Below, piece by piece: positions 12,401-25,800 of a stretch of DNA of 64,000 nt. Within the stretch, counting starts at the first letter, position 1, and each line of letters begins with the position of its first letter. Location of the stretch: positions 47,496,842 through 47,560,841 of the forward strand of contig JBAIZL010000003.1 in assembly GCA_036971475.1 (NCBI GenBank), read 5' to 3'. Below the pieces are notes generated by a model. That model did no database searches. It saw only the letters and a list, made by a program, of their open reading frames with translations, and had not been told where the DNA came from. The translations under genes and the position numbers were made by a program. The DNA is from Prosapia bicincta. Its lineage: Eukaryota > Arthropoda > Insecta > Hemiptera > Cercopidae.

Positions 12401-15400
12401 TTTCGCGGATGCACTCAAACCGTCGCCGATAGCTTGTACTCTGTCATACTTTGTTGGCTTCCAAACCTTACAACGTGGAGCCCTAGATGCTGTATTAGTT
12501 GCAATTAAGCCTCTTTACCAGGAATTACCAATCGCTAACTTGCTTAGAGAATGTTTTCGCGGATGCACTCAAACCGTCGCTGATAGCTTGTACTCTGTCA
12601 TACTTTGTTGGCTTCCAAACCTTACAACGTGGAGCCCTAGATGCTGTAATAGTTGCAATTAAGCCTCTTTACCAGGAATTACCAATCGCTAACTTGCTTA
12701 GAGAATGTTTTCGCGGATGCACTCAAACCGTCGCTGATAGCTTGTACTCTGTCATACTTTGTTGGCTTCCAAACCTTACAACGTGGAGCCCTAGATGCTG
12801 TATTAGTTGCAATTAAGCCTCTTTACCAGGAATTACCAATCGCTAACTTGCTTAGAGAATGTTTTCGCGGATGCACTCAAACCGTCGCTGATAGCTTGTA
12901 CTCTGTCATACTTTGTTGGCTTCCAAACCTTACAACGTGGAGCCCTAGCTGCTGTAATAGTTGCAATTAAGCCTCTTTACCAGGAATTACCAAAGCCTAA
13001 CTTGCTTAGAGAATGTTTTCGCGGATGCACTCAAACCGTCGCCGATAGCTTGTACTCTGTCATACTTTGTTGGCTTCCAAACCTTACAACGTGGAGCCCT
13101 AGATGCTGTAATAGTTGCAATTAAGCCTCTTTACCAGGAATTACCAATCGCTAACTTGCTTAGAGAATGTTTTCGCGGATGCACTCAAACCGTCGCTGAT
13201 AGCTTGTACTCTGTCATACTTTGTTGGCTTCCAAACCTTACAACGTGGAGCCCTAGATGCTGTAATAGGTGCAATTAAGCCTCTTTACCAGGAATTACCA
13301 AAGCCTAACTTGCTTAGAGAATGTTTTCGCGGATGCACTCAAACCGTCGCCGATAGCTTGTACTCTGTCATACTTTGTTGGCTTCCAAACCTTACAACGT
13401 GGAGCCCTAGATGCTGTAATAGTTGCAATTAAGCCTCTTTACCAGGAATTACCAATCGCTAACTTGCTTAGAGAATGTTTTCGCGGATGCACTCAAACCG
13501 TCACTGAGAGCTTTTACTCTGTCATACTTTGTTGGCTTCCAAACCTTACAATACTGAGCCCTAGATGCTGTAATAGTTGCAATTAAGCCTCTTTACCAGA
13601 AATTACCAAAGCCTAACTTGCTCAGAGAATGTTTACGCGGATGCACTCAAACCGTCACTGAGAGCTTTTACTCTGTCATACTTTGTTGGCTTCCAAACCT
13701 TACAATACTGAGCCCTAGATGCTGTAATAGTTACAATATAGCCTCTTTACCAGGAATTACCAAAGCCTAACTTGCTTAGAGAATGTTTACGCGGATGCAC
13801 TCAAACCGTCACTAAGAGCTTTTACTCTGTCATACTTTGTTGGCTTCCAAACCTTACAATACAGAGCCCTAGATGCTGTAATAGTTGCAATATAGCCTCT
13901 TTACCAGGAATTACCAAAGCCTAACTTGCTTAGAGAATGTTTTCGCGGATGTACTCAAATCGTCACTGAGAGCTTTTACTCTGTCATACTTTGTTGGCTT
14001 CCAAACCTTATAACGTGGAGCCCTAGATGCTGTAATAGGTGCAATTAAGCCTCTTTACCAGGAATTACCAAAGCCTAACTTGCTTAGAGAATGTTTTCGC
14101 GGATGCACTCAAACCGTCGCTGATAGCTTGTACTCTGTCATACTTTGTTGGTTTCCAAACCTTACAACGTGGAGCCCTAGATGTTGTAATAGGTGCAATT
14201 AAGCCTCTTTACCAGGAATTACCAAAGCCTAACTTGCTTAGAGAATGTTTTCGCGGATGCACTCAAATCGTCACTGAGAGCTTTTACTCTGTCATACTTT
14301 GTTGGCTTCCAAACCTTACAACGTGGAGCCCTAGATGCTGTAATAGGTGCAATTAAGCCTCTTTACCAGGAATTACCAAAGCCTAACTTGCTTAGAGAAT
14401 GTTTTCGCGGATGCACTCAAACCGTCGCTGATAGCTTGTACTCTGTCATACTTTGTTGGCTTCCAAACCTTACAACGTGGAGCCCTAGATGCTGTAATAG
14501 TTGCAATAAAGCCTCTTTACCAGGAATTACCAAAGCCTAACTTGCTCAGAGAATGTTTACGCGGATGCACTCAAATCGTCACTGAGAGCTTTTACTCTGT
14601 CATACTTTGTTGGCTTCCAAACCTTACAATACTGAGCCCAGATGCTGTAATAGTTGCAATTAAGCCTCTTTACCAGGAATTACCAATCGCTAACTTGCTT
14701 AGAGAATGTTTACGCGGATGCACTCAAACCGTCGCTGATAGCTTGTACTCTGTCATACTTTGTTGGCTTCCAAACCTTACAACGTGGAGCCCTAGATGCT
14801 GTAATAGGTGCAATTAAGCCTCTTTACCAGGAATTATCAAAGCCTAACTTGCTTAGAGAATGTTTTCGCGGATGCACTCAAACCGTCGCCGATAGCTTGT
14901 ACTCTGTCATACTTTGTTGGCTTCCAAACCTTACAACGTGGAGCCCTAGATGCTGTAATAGGTGCAATTAAGCCTCTTTACCAGGAATTACCAAAGCCTA
15001 ACTTGCTTAGAGAATGTTTTCGCGGATGTACTCAAATCGTCACTGAGAGCTTTTACTCTGTCATACTTTGTTGGCTTCCAAACCTTATAACGTGGAGCCC
15101 TAGATGCTGTAATAGGTGCAATTAAGCCTCTTTACCAGGAATTACCAAAGCCTAACTTGCTTAGAGAATGTTTTCGCGGATGCACTCAAACCGTCGCTGA
15201 TAGCTTGTACTCTGTCATACTTTGTTGGCTTCCAAACCTTACAACGTGGAGCCCTAGATGCTGTAATAAGTGCAATTAAGCCTCTTTACCAGGAATTACC
15301 AAAGCCTAACTTGCTTAGAGAATGTTTTCGCGGATGCACTCAAACCGTCACTGAGAGCTTTTACTCTGTCATACTTTGTTGGCTTCCAAACCTTACAACG

Positions 15401-16749
15401 TGGAGCCCTAGATGCTGTAATAGGTGCAATTAAGCCTCTTTACCAGGAGTTACCAAAGCCTAACTTGCTCAGAGAATGTTTACACGGATACACTCAAACC
15501 GTCCCTGAGAGCTTTTACTCTGTCATACTTTGTTGGCTTCCAAACCTTACAATGTGGAGCCCTAGATGCTGTAATAGGTGCAATTAAGCCTCTTTACCAG
15601 GAATTACCAAAGCCTAACTTGCTTAGAGAATGTTTTCGCGGATGCACTCAAACCGTCACTGAGAGCTTTTACTCTGTCATACTTTGTTGGCTTCCAAACC
15701 TTACAACGTGGAGCCCTAGATGCTGTAATAGGTGCAATTAAGCCTCTTTACCAGGAGTTACCAAAGCCTAACTTGCTCAGAGAATGTTTACACGGATACA
15801 CTCAAACCGTCGCTGATAGCTTGTACTCAGTCATACTTTGTTGGCTTCCAAACCTTACAACGTGGAGCCCTAGATGCTGTAATAGGTGCAATTAAGCCTC
15901 TTTACCAGGAATTACCAAAGCCTAACTTGCTTAGAGAATGTTTTCGCGGATGCACTCAAACCGTCGCTGATAGCTTGTACTCTGTCATACTTTGTTGGCT
16001 TCCAAACCTTACAACGTGGAGCCCTAGATGCTGTAATAGGTGCAATTAAGCCTCTTTACCAGGAATTACCAAAGCCTAACTTGCTTAGAGAATGTTTTCG
16101 CGGATGCACTCAAACCGTCACTGAGAGCTTTTACTCTGTCATACTTTGTTGGCTTCCAAACCTTACAACGTGGAGCCCTAGATGCTGTAATAGGTGCAAT
16201 TAAGCCTCTTTACCAGGAGTTACCAAAGCCTAACTTGCTCAGAGAATGTTTACACGGATACACTCAAACCGTCCCTGAGAGCTATTACTCTGTCATACTT
16301 TGTTGGCTTCCAAACCTTACAACGTGGAGCCCTAGATGCTGTAATAGGTGCAATTAAGCCTCTTTACCAGGAATTACCAAAGCCTAACTTGCTTAGAGAA
16401 TGTTTACGCGGATACACTCAAACCGTCGCTGATAGCTTGTACTCTGTCATACTTTGTTGGCTTCCAAACCTTACAACGTGGAGCCCTAGATGCTGTAATA
16501 GGTGCAATTAAGCCTCTTTACCAGGAATCACCAAAGCCTATCTTGCTTAGAGAATGTTTTCGCGGATGTACTCAAATCGTCACTGAGAGCTTTTACTCTG
16601 TCATACTTTGTTGGCTTCCAAACCTTATAACGTGGAGCCCTAGATGCTGTAATAGGTGCAATTAAGCCTCTTTACCAGGAATTACCAAAGCCTAACTTGC
16701 TTAGAGAATGTTTTCGCGGATGCACTCAAACCGTCGCTGAGAGCTTGTA

Positions 16750-19700
16750 CTCTGTCATACTTTGTTGGCTTCCAAACCTTACAACGTAGAGCCCTAGATG
16801 CTGTAATAGGTGCAATTAAGCCTCTTTACCAGGAATTACCAAAGCCTAACTTGCTTAGAGAATGTTTTCGCGGATGCACTCAAACCGTCGCTGAGAGCTT
16901 GTACTCTGTCATACTTTGTTGGCTTCCAAACCTTACAACGTGGAGCCCTAGATGCTGTAATAGGTGCAATTAAGCCTCTTTACCAGGAATTACCAAAGCC
17001 TAACTTGCTCAGAGAATGTTTACACGGATGCACTCAAACCGTCGCCGATAGCTTGTACTCTGTCATACTTTGTTGGCTTCCAAACCTTACAACGTGAAGC
17101 CCTAGATGCTGTAATAGGTGCAATTAAGCCTCTTTACCAGGAATTACCAAAGCCTAACTTGCTTAGAGAATGTTTTCGCGGAGAGCTTTTACTCTGTCAT
17201 ACTTTGTTGGCTTCCAAACCTTACAACCTGGAGCCCTAGATGCTGTAATAGGTGCAATTAAGCCTCTTTACCAGGAATTACCAAAGCCTAACTTGCTTAG
17301 AGAATGTTTTCGCGGAGAGCTTTTACTCTGTCATACTTTGTTGGCTTCCAAACCTTACAACGTGGAGCCCTAGATGCTGTAATAGGTGCAATTTAGCCTC
17401 TTTACCAGGAATTACCAAAGCCTAACTTGCTTAGAGAATGTTTTCGCGGAGAGCTTTTACTCTGTCATACTTTGTTGGCTTCCAAACCTTGCAACGTGGA
17501 GCCCTAGATGCTGTAATAGGTGCAATTAAGCCTCTTTACCAGGAATTACCAAAGCCTAACTTGCTTAGAGAATGTTTTCGCGGAGAGCTTTTACTCTGTC
17601 ATACTTTGTTGGCTTCCAAACCTTACAATGCAGAGCCCTAGATGCTGTAATAGGTGCAATTAAGCCTCTTTACCAGGAATTACCAAAGCCTAACTTGCTT
17701 AGAGAATGTTTTCGCGGAGAGCTTTTACTCTGTCATACTTTGTTGGCTTCCAAACCTTACAACGTGGAGCCCTAGATGCTGTAATAGGTGCAATTAAGCC
17801 TCTTTACCAGGATTTACCAAAGCCTATCTTGCTTAGAGAATGTTTTCGCGGATGTACTCAAATCGTCACTGAGAGCTTTTACTCTGTCATACTTTGTTGG
17901 CTTCCAAACCTTACAACGTGGAGCCCTAGATGCTGTAATAGTTGCAATTAAGCCTCTTTACCAGGAATTACCAAAGCCTAACTTGCTTAGAGAATGTTTT
18001 CGCGGATGCACTCAAACCGTCGCTGATAGCTTGTACTCTGTCATACTTTGTTTGCTTCCACACCTTACAATGTGGAGCCCTAGATGCTGTAATAGGTGCA
18101 ATTAAGCCTCTTTACCAGGAATTACCAAAGCCTAACTTGCTTAGAGAATGTTTTCGCGGATGTACTCAAATCGTCACTGAGAGCTTTTACTCCGTCATAC
18201 TTTGTTGGCTTCCAAACCTTACAATTCTGATCCCAGATGCTGTAATAGTTGCAATTAAGCCTCTTTACCAGGAATTACCAAAGCCTAACTTGCTTAGAGA
18301 ATGTTTTCGCGGTTGCACTCAAACCGTCGCTGAGAGCTTTTACTCGGTCATACTTTGTTTGCTTCCACACCTTACAATGCGAAGTCCTAGATGCTGTAAT
18401 AGTTGCAATTAAGCCTCTTTACCAGGAATTACCAAAGCCTAACTTGCTCAGAGAATGTTTTCGCGGATGCACTCAAACCGTCGCTGATAGCTTGTACTCT
18501 GTCATACTTTGTTGGCTTCCAAACCTTACAACGTGGAGCCCTAGATGCTGTAATAGGTGCAATTAAGCCCCTTTACCAGGAATTACCAAAGCCTAACTTG
18601 CTTAGAGAATGTTTTCGCGGATGTACTCAAATCGTCACTGAGAGCTTTTACTCTGTCATACTTTGTTGGCTTCCAAACCTTACAACGTGGAGCCCTAGAT
18701 GCTGTAATAGGTGCAATTAAGCCTCTTTACCAGGAATTACCAAAGCCTAACTTGCTTAGAGAATGCTTTCGCGGATGCACTCAAATCGTCGCTGATAGCT
18801 TGTACTCTGTCATACTTTGTTTGCTTCCACACCTTACAATGTGGAGCCCTAGATGCTGTAATAGGTGCAATTAAGCCTCTTTACCAGGAATTACCAAAGC
18901 CTAACTTGCTTAGAGAATGTTTTCGCGGATGTACTCAAATCGTCACTGAGAGCTTTTACTCTGTCATACTTTGTTGGCTTCCAAACCTTACAATTCTGAT
19001 CCCAGATGCTGTAATAGTTGCAATTAAGCCTCTTTACCAGGAATTACCAAAGCCTAACTTGCTTAGAGAATGTTTTCGCGGTTGCACTCAAACCGTCACT
19101 GAGAGCTTTTACTCTGTCATACTTTGTTGGCTTCCAAACCTTACAACGTGGAGCCCTAGATGCTGTAATAGTTGCAATTAAGCCTCTTTACCAGGAATTA
19201 CCAAAGCCTAACTTGCTTAGAGAATGTTTTCGCGGATGCACTCAAATCGTCGCTGATACCTTGTACTCTGTCATACTTTGTTTGCTTCCACACCTTACAA
19301 TGTGGAGCCCTAGATGCTGTAATAGGTGCAATTAAGCCTCTTTACCAGGAATTACCAAAGCCTAACTTGCTTAGAGAATGTTTTCGCGGATGTACTCAAA
19401 TCGTCACTGAGAGCTTTTACTCTGTCATACTTTGTTGGCTTCCAAACCGTACAATTCTGATCCCAGATGCTGTAATAGTTGCAATTAAGCCTCTTTACCA
19501 GGAATTACCAAAGCCTAATTTGCTTAGAGAATGTTTTCGCGGTTGCACTCAAACCGTCGCTGAGAGCTTTTACTCGGTCATACTTTGTTTGCTTCCACAC
19601 CTTACAATGCGGAGTCCTAGATGCTGTAATAGTTGCAATTAAGCCTCTTTACCAGGAATTACCAAAGCCTAACTTGCTCAGAGAATGTTTTCGCGGATGC

Positions 19701-19845
19701 ACTCAAACCGTCGCTGATAGCTTGTACTCTGTCATACTTTGTTGGCTTCCAAACCTTACAACGTGGAGCCCTAGATGCTGTAATAGGTGCAATTAAGCCC
19801 CTTTACCAGGAATTACCAAAGCCTAACTTGCTTAGAGAATGTTTT
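16750..19845 (+). repeat. Higher-order block, tandemly duplicated at offset 3727 bp (20477-23572)
   Basis: Every marker variant from about 16810 to 19840 recurs 3727 bp downstream: the run of 134-bp units at 17170-17775 again at 20897-21502, the CCTTTACC variant at 18570 again at 22297, and the TTCTGATCCC unit at 18225 again at 21952. I found only about one or two differences, for example GAATGCTTTCG at 18770 against GAATGTTTTCG at 22497. This indicates a very recent unequal exchange or replication slip involving about 24 monomers. Confidence 0.85.
17170..17790 (+). repeat. Run of 134-bp deletion monomers
   Basis: Consecutive units have CGCGGAGAGCTTTTAC in place of the normal CGCGGA, then 20 further bases, then GAGCTTTTAC. 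The period falls to 134 bp (17178, 17312, 17446, 17580, 17714). The same class appears at 9400-9680, 9961, 19847, 20905-21441, 26651 and 27401. The deletion lies between two GA dinucleotides. Confidence 0.9.
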
Positions 19846-22800
19846 CGCGGAGAGCTTTTACTCTGTCATACTTTGTTGGCTTCCAAACCTTACAACGTGG
19901 AGCCCTAGATGCTGTAATAGGTGCAATTAAGCCTCTTTACCAGGAATCACCAAAGCCTATCTTGCTTAGAGAATGTTTTCGCGGATGTACTCAAATCGTC
20001 ACTGAGAGCTTTTACTCTGTCATACTTTGTTGGCTTCCAAACCTTATAACGTGGAGCCCTAGATGCTGTAATAGGTGCAATTAAGCCTCTTTACCAGGAA
20101 TTACCAAAGCCTAACTTGCTTAGAGAATGTTTTCGCGGATGCACTCAAACCGTCGCTGAGAGCTTGTACTCTGTCATACTTTGTTGGCTTCCAAACCTTA
20201 CAACGTAGAGCCCTAGATGCTGTAATAGGTGCAATTAAGCCTCTTTACCAGGAATTACCAAAGCCTAACTTGCTTAGAGAATGTTTTCGCGGATGCACTC
20301 AAACCGTCGCTGAGAGCTTGTACTCTGTCATACTTTGTTGGCTTCCAAACCTTACAACGTGGAGCCCTAGATGCTGTAATAGGTGCAATTAAGCCTCTTT
20401 ACCAGGAATTACCAATCGCTAACTTGCTTAGAGAATGTTTACACGGATGCACTCAAACCGTCGCCGATAGCTTGTACTCTGTCATACTTTGTTGGCTTCC
20501 AAACCTTACAACGTGAAGCCCTAGATGCTGTAATAGGTGCAATTAAGCCTCTTTACCAGGAATTACCAAAGCCTAACTTGCTTAGAGAATGTTTTCGCGG
20601 ATGCACTCAAACCGTCGCTGAGAGCTTGTACTCTGTCATACTTTGTTGGCTTCCAAACCTTACAACGTGGAGCCCTAGATGCTGTAATAGGTGCAATTAA
20701 GCCTCTTTACCAGGAATTACCAAAGCCTAACTTGCTCAGAGAATGTTTACACGGATGCACTCAAACCGTCGCCGATAGCTTGTACTCTGTCATACTTTGT
20801 TGGCTTCCAAACCTTACAACGTGAAGCCCTAGATGCTGTAATAGGTGCAATTAAGCCTCTTTACCAGGAATTACCAAAGCCTAACTTGCTTAGAGAATGT
20901 TTTCGCGGAGAGCTTTTACTCTGTCATACTTTGTTGGCTTCCAAACCTTACAACCTGGAGCCCTAGATGCTGTAATAGGTGCAATTAAGCCTCTTTACCA
21001 GGAATTACCAAAGCCTAACTTGCTTAGAGAATGTTTTCGCGGAGAGCTTTTACTCTGTCATACTTTGTTGGCTTCCAAACCTTACAACGTGGAGCCCTAG
21101 ATGCTGTAATAGGTGCAATTTAGCCTCTTTACCAGGAATTACCAAAGCCTAACTTGCTTAGAGAATGTTTTCGCGGAGAGCTTTTACTCTGTCATACTTT
21201 GTTGGCTTCCAAACCTTGCAACGTGGAGCCCTAGATGCTGTAATAGGTGCAATTAAGCCTCTTTACCAGGAATTACCAAAGCCTAACTTGCTTAGAGAAT
21301 GTTTTCGCGGAGAGCTTTTACTCTGTCATACTTTGTTGGCTTCCAAACCTTACAATGCAGAGCCCTAGATGCTGTAATAGGTGCAATTAAGCCTCTTTAC
21401 CAGGAATTACCAAAGCCTAACTTGCTTAGAGAATGTTTTCGCGGAGAGCTTTTACTCTGTCATACTTTGTTGGCTTCCAAACCTTACAACGTGGAGCCCT
21501 AGATGCTGTAATAGGTGCAATTAAGCCTCTTTACCAGGATTTACCAAAGCCTATCTTGCTTAGAGAATGTTTTCGCGGATGTACTCAAATCGTCACTGAG
21601 AGCTTTTACTCTGTCATACTTTGTTGGCTTCCAAACCTTACAACGTGGAGCCCTAGATGCTGTAATAGTTGCAATTAAGCCTCTTTACCAGGAATTACCA
21701 AAGCCTAACTTGCTTAGAGAATGTTTTCGCGGATGCACTCAAACCGTCGCTGATAGCTTGTACTCTGTCATACTTTGTTTGCTTCCACACCTTACAATGT
21801 GGAGCCCTAGATGCTGTAATAGGTGCAATTAAGCCTCTTTACCAGGAATTACCAAAGCCTAACTTGCTTAGAGAATGTTTTCGCGGATGTACTCAAATCG
21901 TCACTGAGAGCTTTTACTCCGTCATACTTTGTTGGCTTCCAAACCTTACAATTCTGATCCCAGATGCTGTAATAGTTGCAATTAAGCCTCTTTACCAGGA
22001 ATTACCAAAGCCTAACTTGCTTAGAGAATGTTTTCGCGGTTGCACTCAAACCGTCGCTGAGAGCTTTTACTCGGTCATACTTTGTTTGCTTCCACACCTT
22101 ACAATGCGAAGTCCTAGATGCTGTAATAGTTGCAATTAAGCCTCTTTACCAGGAATTACCAAAGCCTAACTTGCTCAGAGAATGTTTTCGCGGATGCACT
22201 CAAACCGTCGCTGATAGCTTGTACTCTGTCATACTTTGTTGGCTTCCAAACCTTACAACGTGGAGCCCTAGATGCTGTAATAGGTGCAATTAAGCCCCTT
22301 TACCAGGAATTACCAAAGCCTAACTTGCTTAGAGAATGTTTTCGCGGATGTACTCAAATCGTCACTGAGAGCTTTTACTCTGTCATACTTTGTTGGCTTC
22401 CAAACCTTACAACGTGGAGCCCTAGATGCTGTAATAGGTGCAATTAAGCCTCTTTACCAGGAATTACCAAAGCCTAACTTGCTTAGAGAATGTTTTCGCG
22501 GATGCACTCAAATCGTCGCTGATAGCTTGTACTCTGTCATACTTTGTTTGCTTCCACACCTTACAATGTGGAGCCCTAGATGCTGTAATAGGTGCAATTA
22601 AGCCTCTTTACCAGGAATTACCAAAGCCTAACTTGCTTAGAGAATGTTTTCGCGGATGTACTCAAATCGTCACTGAGAGCTTTTACTCTGTCATACTTTG
22701 TTGGCTTCCAAACCTTACAATTCTGATCCCAGATGCTGTAATAGTTGCAATTAAGCCTCTTTACCAGGAATTACCAAAGCCTAACTTGCTTAGAGAATGT

Positions 22801-25800
22801 TTTCGCGGTTGCACTCAAACCGTCACTGAGAGCTTTTACTCTGTCATACTTTGTTGGCTTCCAAACCTTACAACGTGGAGCCCTAGATGCTGTAATAGTT
22901 GCAATTAAGCCTCTTTACCAGGAATTACCAAAGCCTAACTTGCTTAGAGAATGTTTTCGCGGATGCACTCAAATCGTCGCTGATACCTTGTACTCTGTCA
23001 TACTTTGTTTGCTTCCACACCTTACAATGTGGAGCCCTAGATGCTGTAATAGGTGCAATTAAGCCTCTTTACCAGGAATTACCAAAGCCTAACTTGCTTA
23101 GAGAATGTTTTCGCGGATGTACTCAAATCGTCACTGAGAGCTTTTACTCTGTCATACTTTGTTGGCTTCCAAACCGTACAATTCTGATCCCAGATGCTGT
23201 AATAGTTGCAATTAAGCCTCTTTACCAGGAATTACCAAAGCCTAATTTGCTTAGAGAATGTTTTCGCGGTTGCACTCAAACCGTCGCTGAGAGCTTTTAC
23301 TCGGTCATACTTTGTTTGCTTCCACACCTTACAATGCGGAGTCCTAGATGCTGTAATAGTTGCAATTAAGCCTCTTTACCAGGAATTACCAAAGCCTAAC
23401 TTGCTCAGAGAATGTTTTCGCGGATGCACTCAAACCGTCGCTGATAGCTTGTACTCTGTCATACTTTGTTGGCTTCCAAACCTTACAACGTGGAGCCCTA
23501 GATGCTGTAATAGGTGCAATTAAGCCCCTTTACCAGGAATTACCAAAGCCTAACTTGCTTAGAGAATGTTTTCGCGGATGTACTCAAATCGTCACTGAGA
23601 GCTTTTACTCTGTCATACTTTGTTGGCTTCCAAACCTTACAACGTGGAGCCCTAGATGCTGTAATAGGTGCAATTAAGCCTCTTTACCAGGAATTACCAA
23701 AGCCTAACTTGCTTAGAGAATGTTTTCGCGGATGCACTCAAATCGTCACTGAGAGCTTTTACTCTGTCATACTTTGTTGGCTTCCAAACCTTACAACGTG
23801 GAGCCCTAGATGCTGTAATAGGTGCAATTAAGCCTCTTTACCAGGAATTACCAAAGCCTAACTTGCTTAGAGAATGTTTTCGCGGATGCACTCAAACCGT
23901 CGCTGATAGCTTGTACTCTGTCATACTTTGTTGGCTTCCAAACCTTACAATACTGAGCCCAGATGCTGTAATAGTTGCAATTAAGCCTCTTTACCAGGAA
24001 TTACCAATCGCTAACTTGCTTAGAGAATGTTTACGCGGATGCACTCAAACCGTCGCTGATAGCTTGTACTCTGTCATACTTTGTTGGCTTCCAAACCTTA
24101 CAACGTGTAGCCCTAGATGCTGTAATAGGTGCAATTAAGCCTCTTTACCAGGAATTACCAAAGCCTAACTTGCTTAGAGAATGTTTTCGCGGATGCACTC
24201 AAACCGTCGCCGATAGCTTGTACTCTGTCATACTTTGTTGGCTTCCAAACCTTACAACGTGGAGCCCTAGATGCTGTAATAGGTGCAATTAAGCCTCTTT
24301 ACCAGGAATTACCAAAGCCTAACTTGCTTAGAGAATGTTTTCGCGGATGTACTCAAATCGTCACTGAGAGCTTTTACTCTGTCATACTTTGTTGGCTTCC
24401 AAACCTTACAATACTGAGCCCAGATGCTGTAATAGTTGCAACTAAGCCTCTTTACCAGGAATTACCAATCGCTAACTTGCTTAGAGAATGTGTTCGCGGA
24501 TGCACTCAAACCGTCGCTGATAGCTTGTACTCTGTCATACTTTGTTGGCTTCCAAACCTTACAACGTGAAGCCCTAGATGCTGTAATAGGTGCAATTAAG
24601 CCTCTTTACCAGGAATTACCAGAGCCTAACTTGCTTAGAGAATGTTTTCGCGGATGCACTCAAACCGTCGCCGATAGCTTGTACTCTGTCATACTTTGAT
24701 GGCTTCCAAACCTTACAACGTGGAGCCCTAGATGCTGTAATAGGTGCAATTAAGCCTCTTTACCAGGAATTACCAAAGCCTAACTTGCTTAGAGAATGTT
24801 TTCGCGGATGCACTCAAACCGTCACTGAGAGCTTTTACTCTGTCATACTTTGTTGGCTTCCAAACCTTACAACGTGGAGCCCTAGATGCTGTAATAGGTG
24901 CAATTAAGCCTCTTTACCAGGAATTACCAAAGCCTAACTTGCTTAGAGAATGTTTTCGCGGATGCACTCAAACCGTCACTGAGAGCTTTTACTCTGTCAT
25001 ACTTTGTTGGCTTCCAAACCTTACAACGTGGAGCCCTAGATGCTGTAATAGGTGCAATTAAGCCTCTTTACCAGGAATTACCAATCGCTAACTTGCTTAG
25101 AGAATGTTTTCGCGGATGCACTCAAACCGTCGCTGATAGCTTGTACTCTGTCATACTTTGTTGGCTTCCAAACCTTACAACGTGGAGCCCTAGATGCTGT
25201 AATAGGTGCAATTAAGCCTCTTTACCAGGAATTACCAAAGCCTAACTTGCTTAGAGAATGTTTTCGCGGATGCACTCAAACCGTCGCTGATAGCTTGTAC
25301 TCTGTCATACTTTGTTGGCTTCCAAACCTTACAACGTGGAGCCCTAGATGCTGTAATAGTTGCAATTAAGCCTCTTTACCAGGAATTACCAATCGCTAAC
25401 TTGCTTAGAGAATGTTTTCGCGGATGCACTCAAACCGTCGCTGATAGCTTGTACTCTGTCATACTTTGTTGGCTTCCAAACCTTACAACGTGGAGCCCTA
25501 GATGCTGTATTAGTTGCAATTAAGCCTCTTTACCAGGAATTACCAATCGCTAACTTGCTTAGAGAATGTTTTCGCGGATGCACTCAAACCGTCGCTGATA
25601 GCTTGTACTCTGTCATACTTTGTTGGCTTCCAAACCTTACAACGTGGAGCCCTAGATGCTGTAATAGGTGCAATTAAGCCTCTTTACCAGGAATTACCAA
25701 AGCCTAACTTGCTTAGAGAATGTTTTCGCGGATGCACTCAAACCGTCGCCGATAGCTTGTACTCTGTCATACTTTGTTGGCTTCCAAACCTTACAACGTG

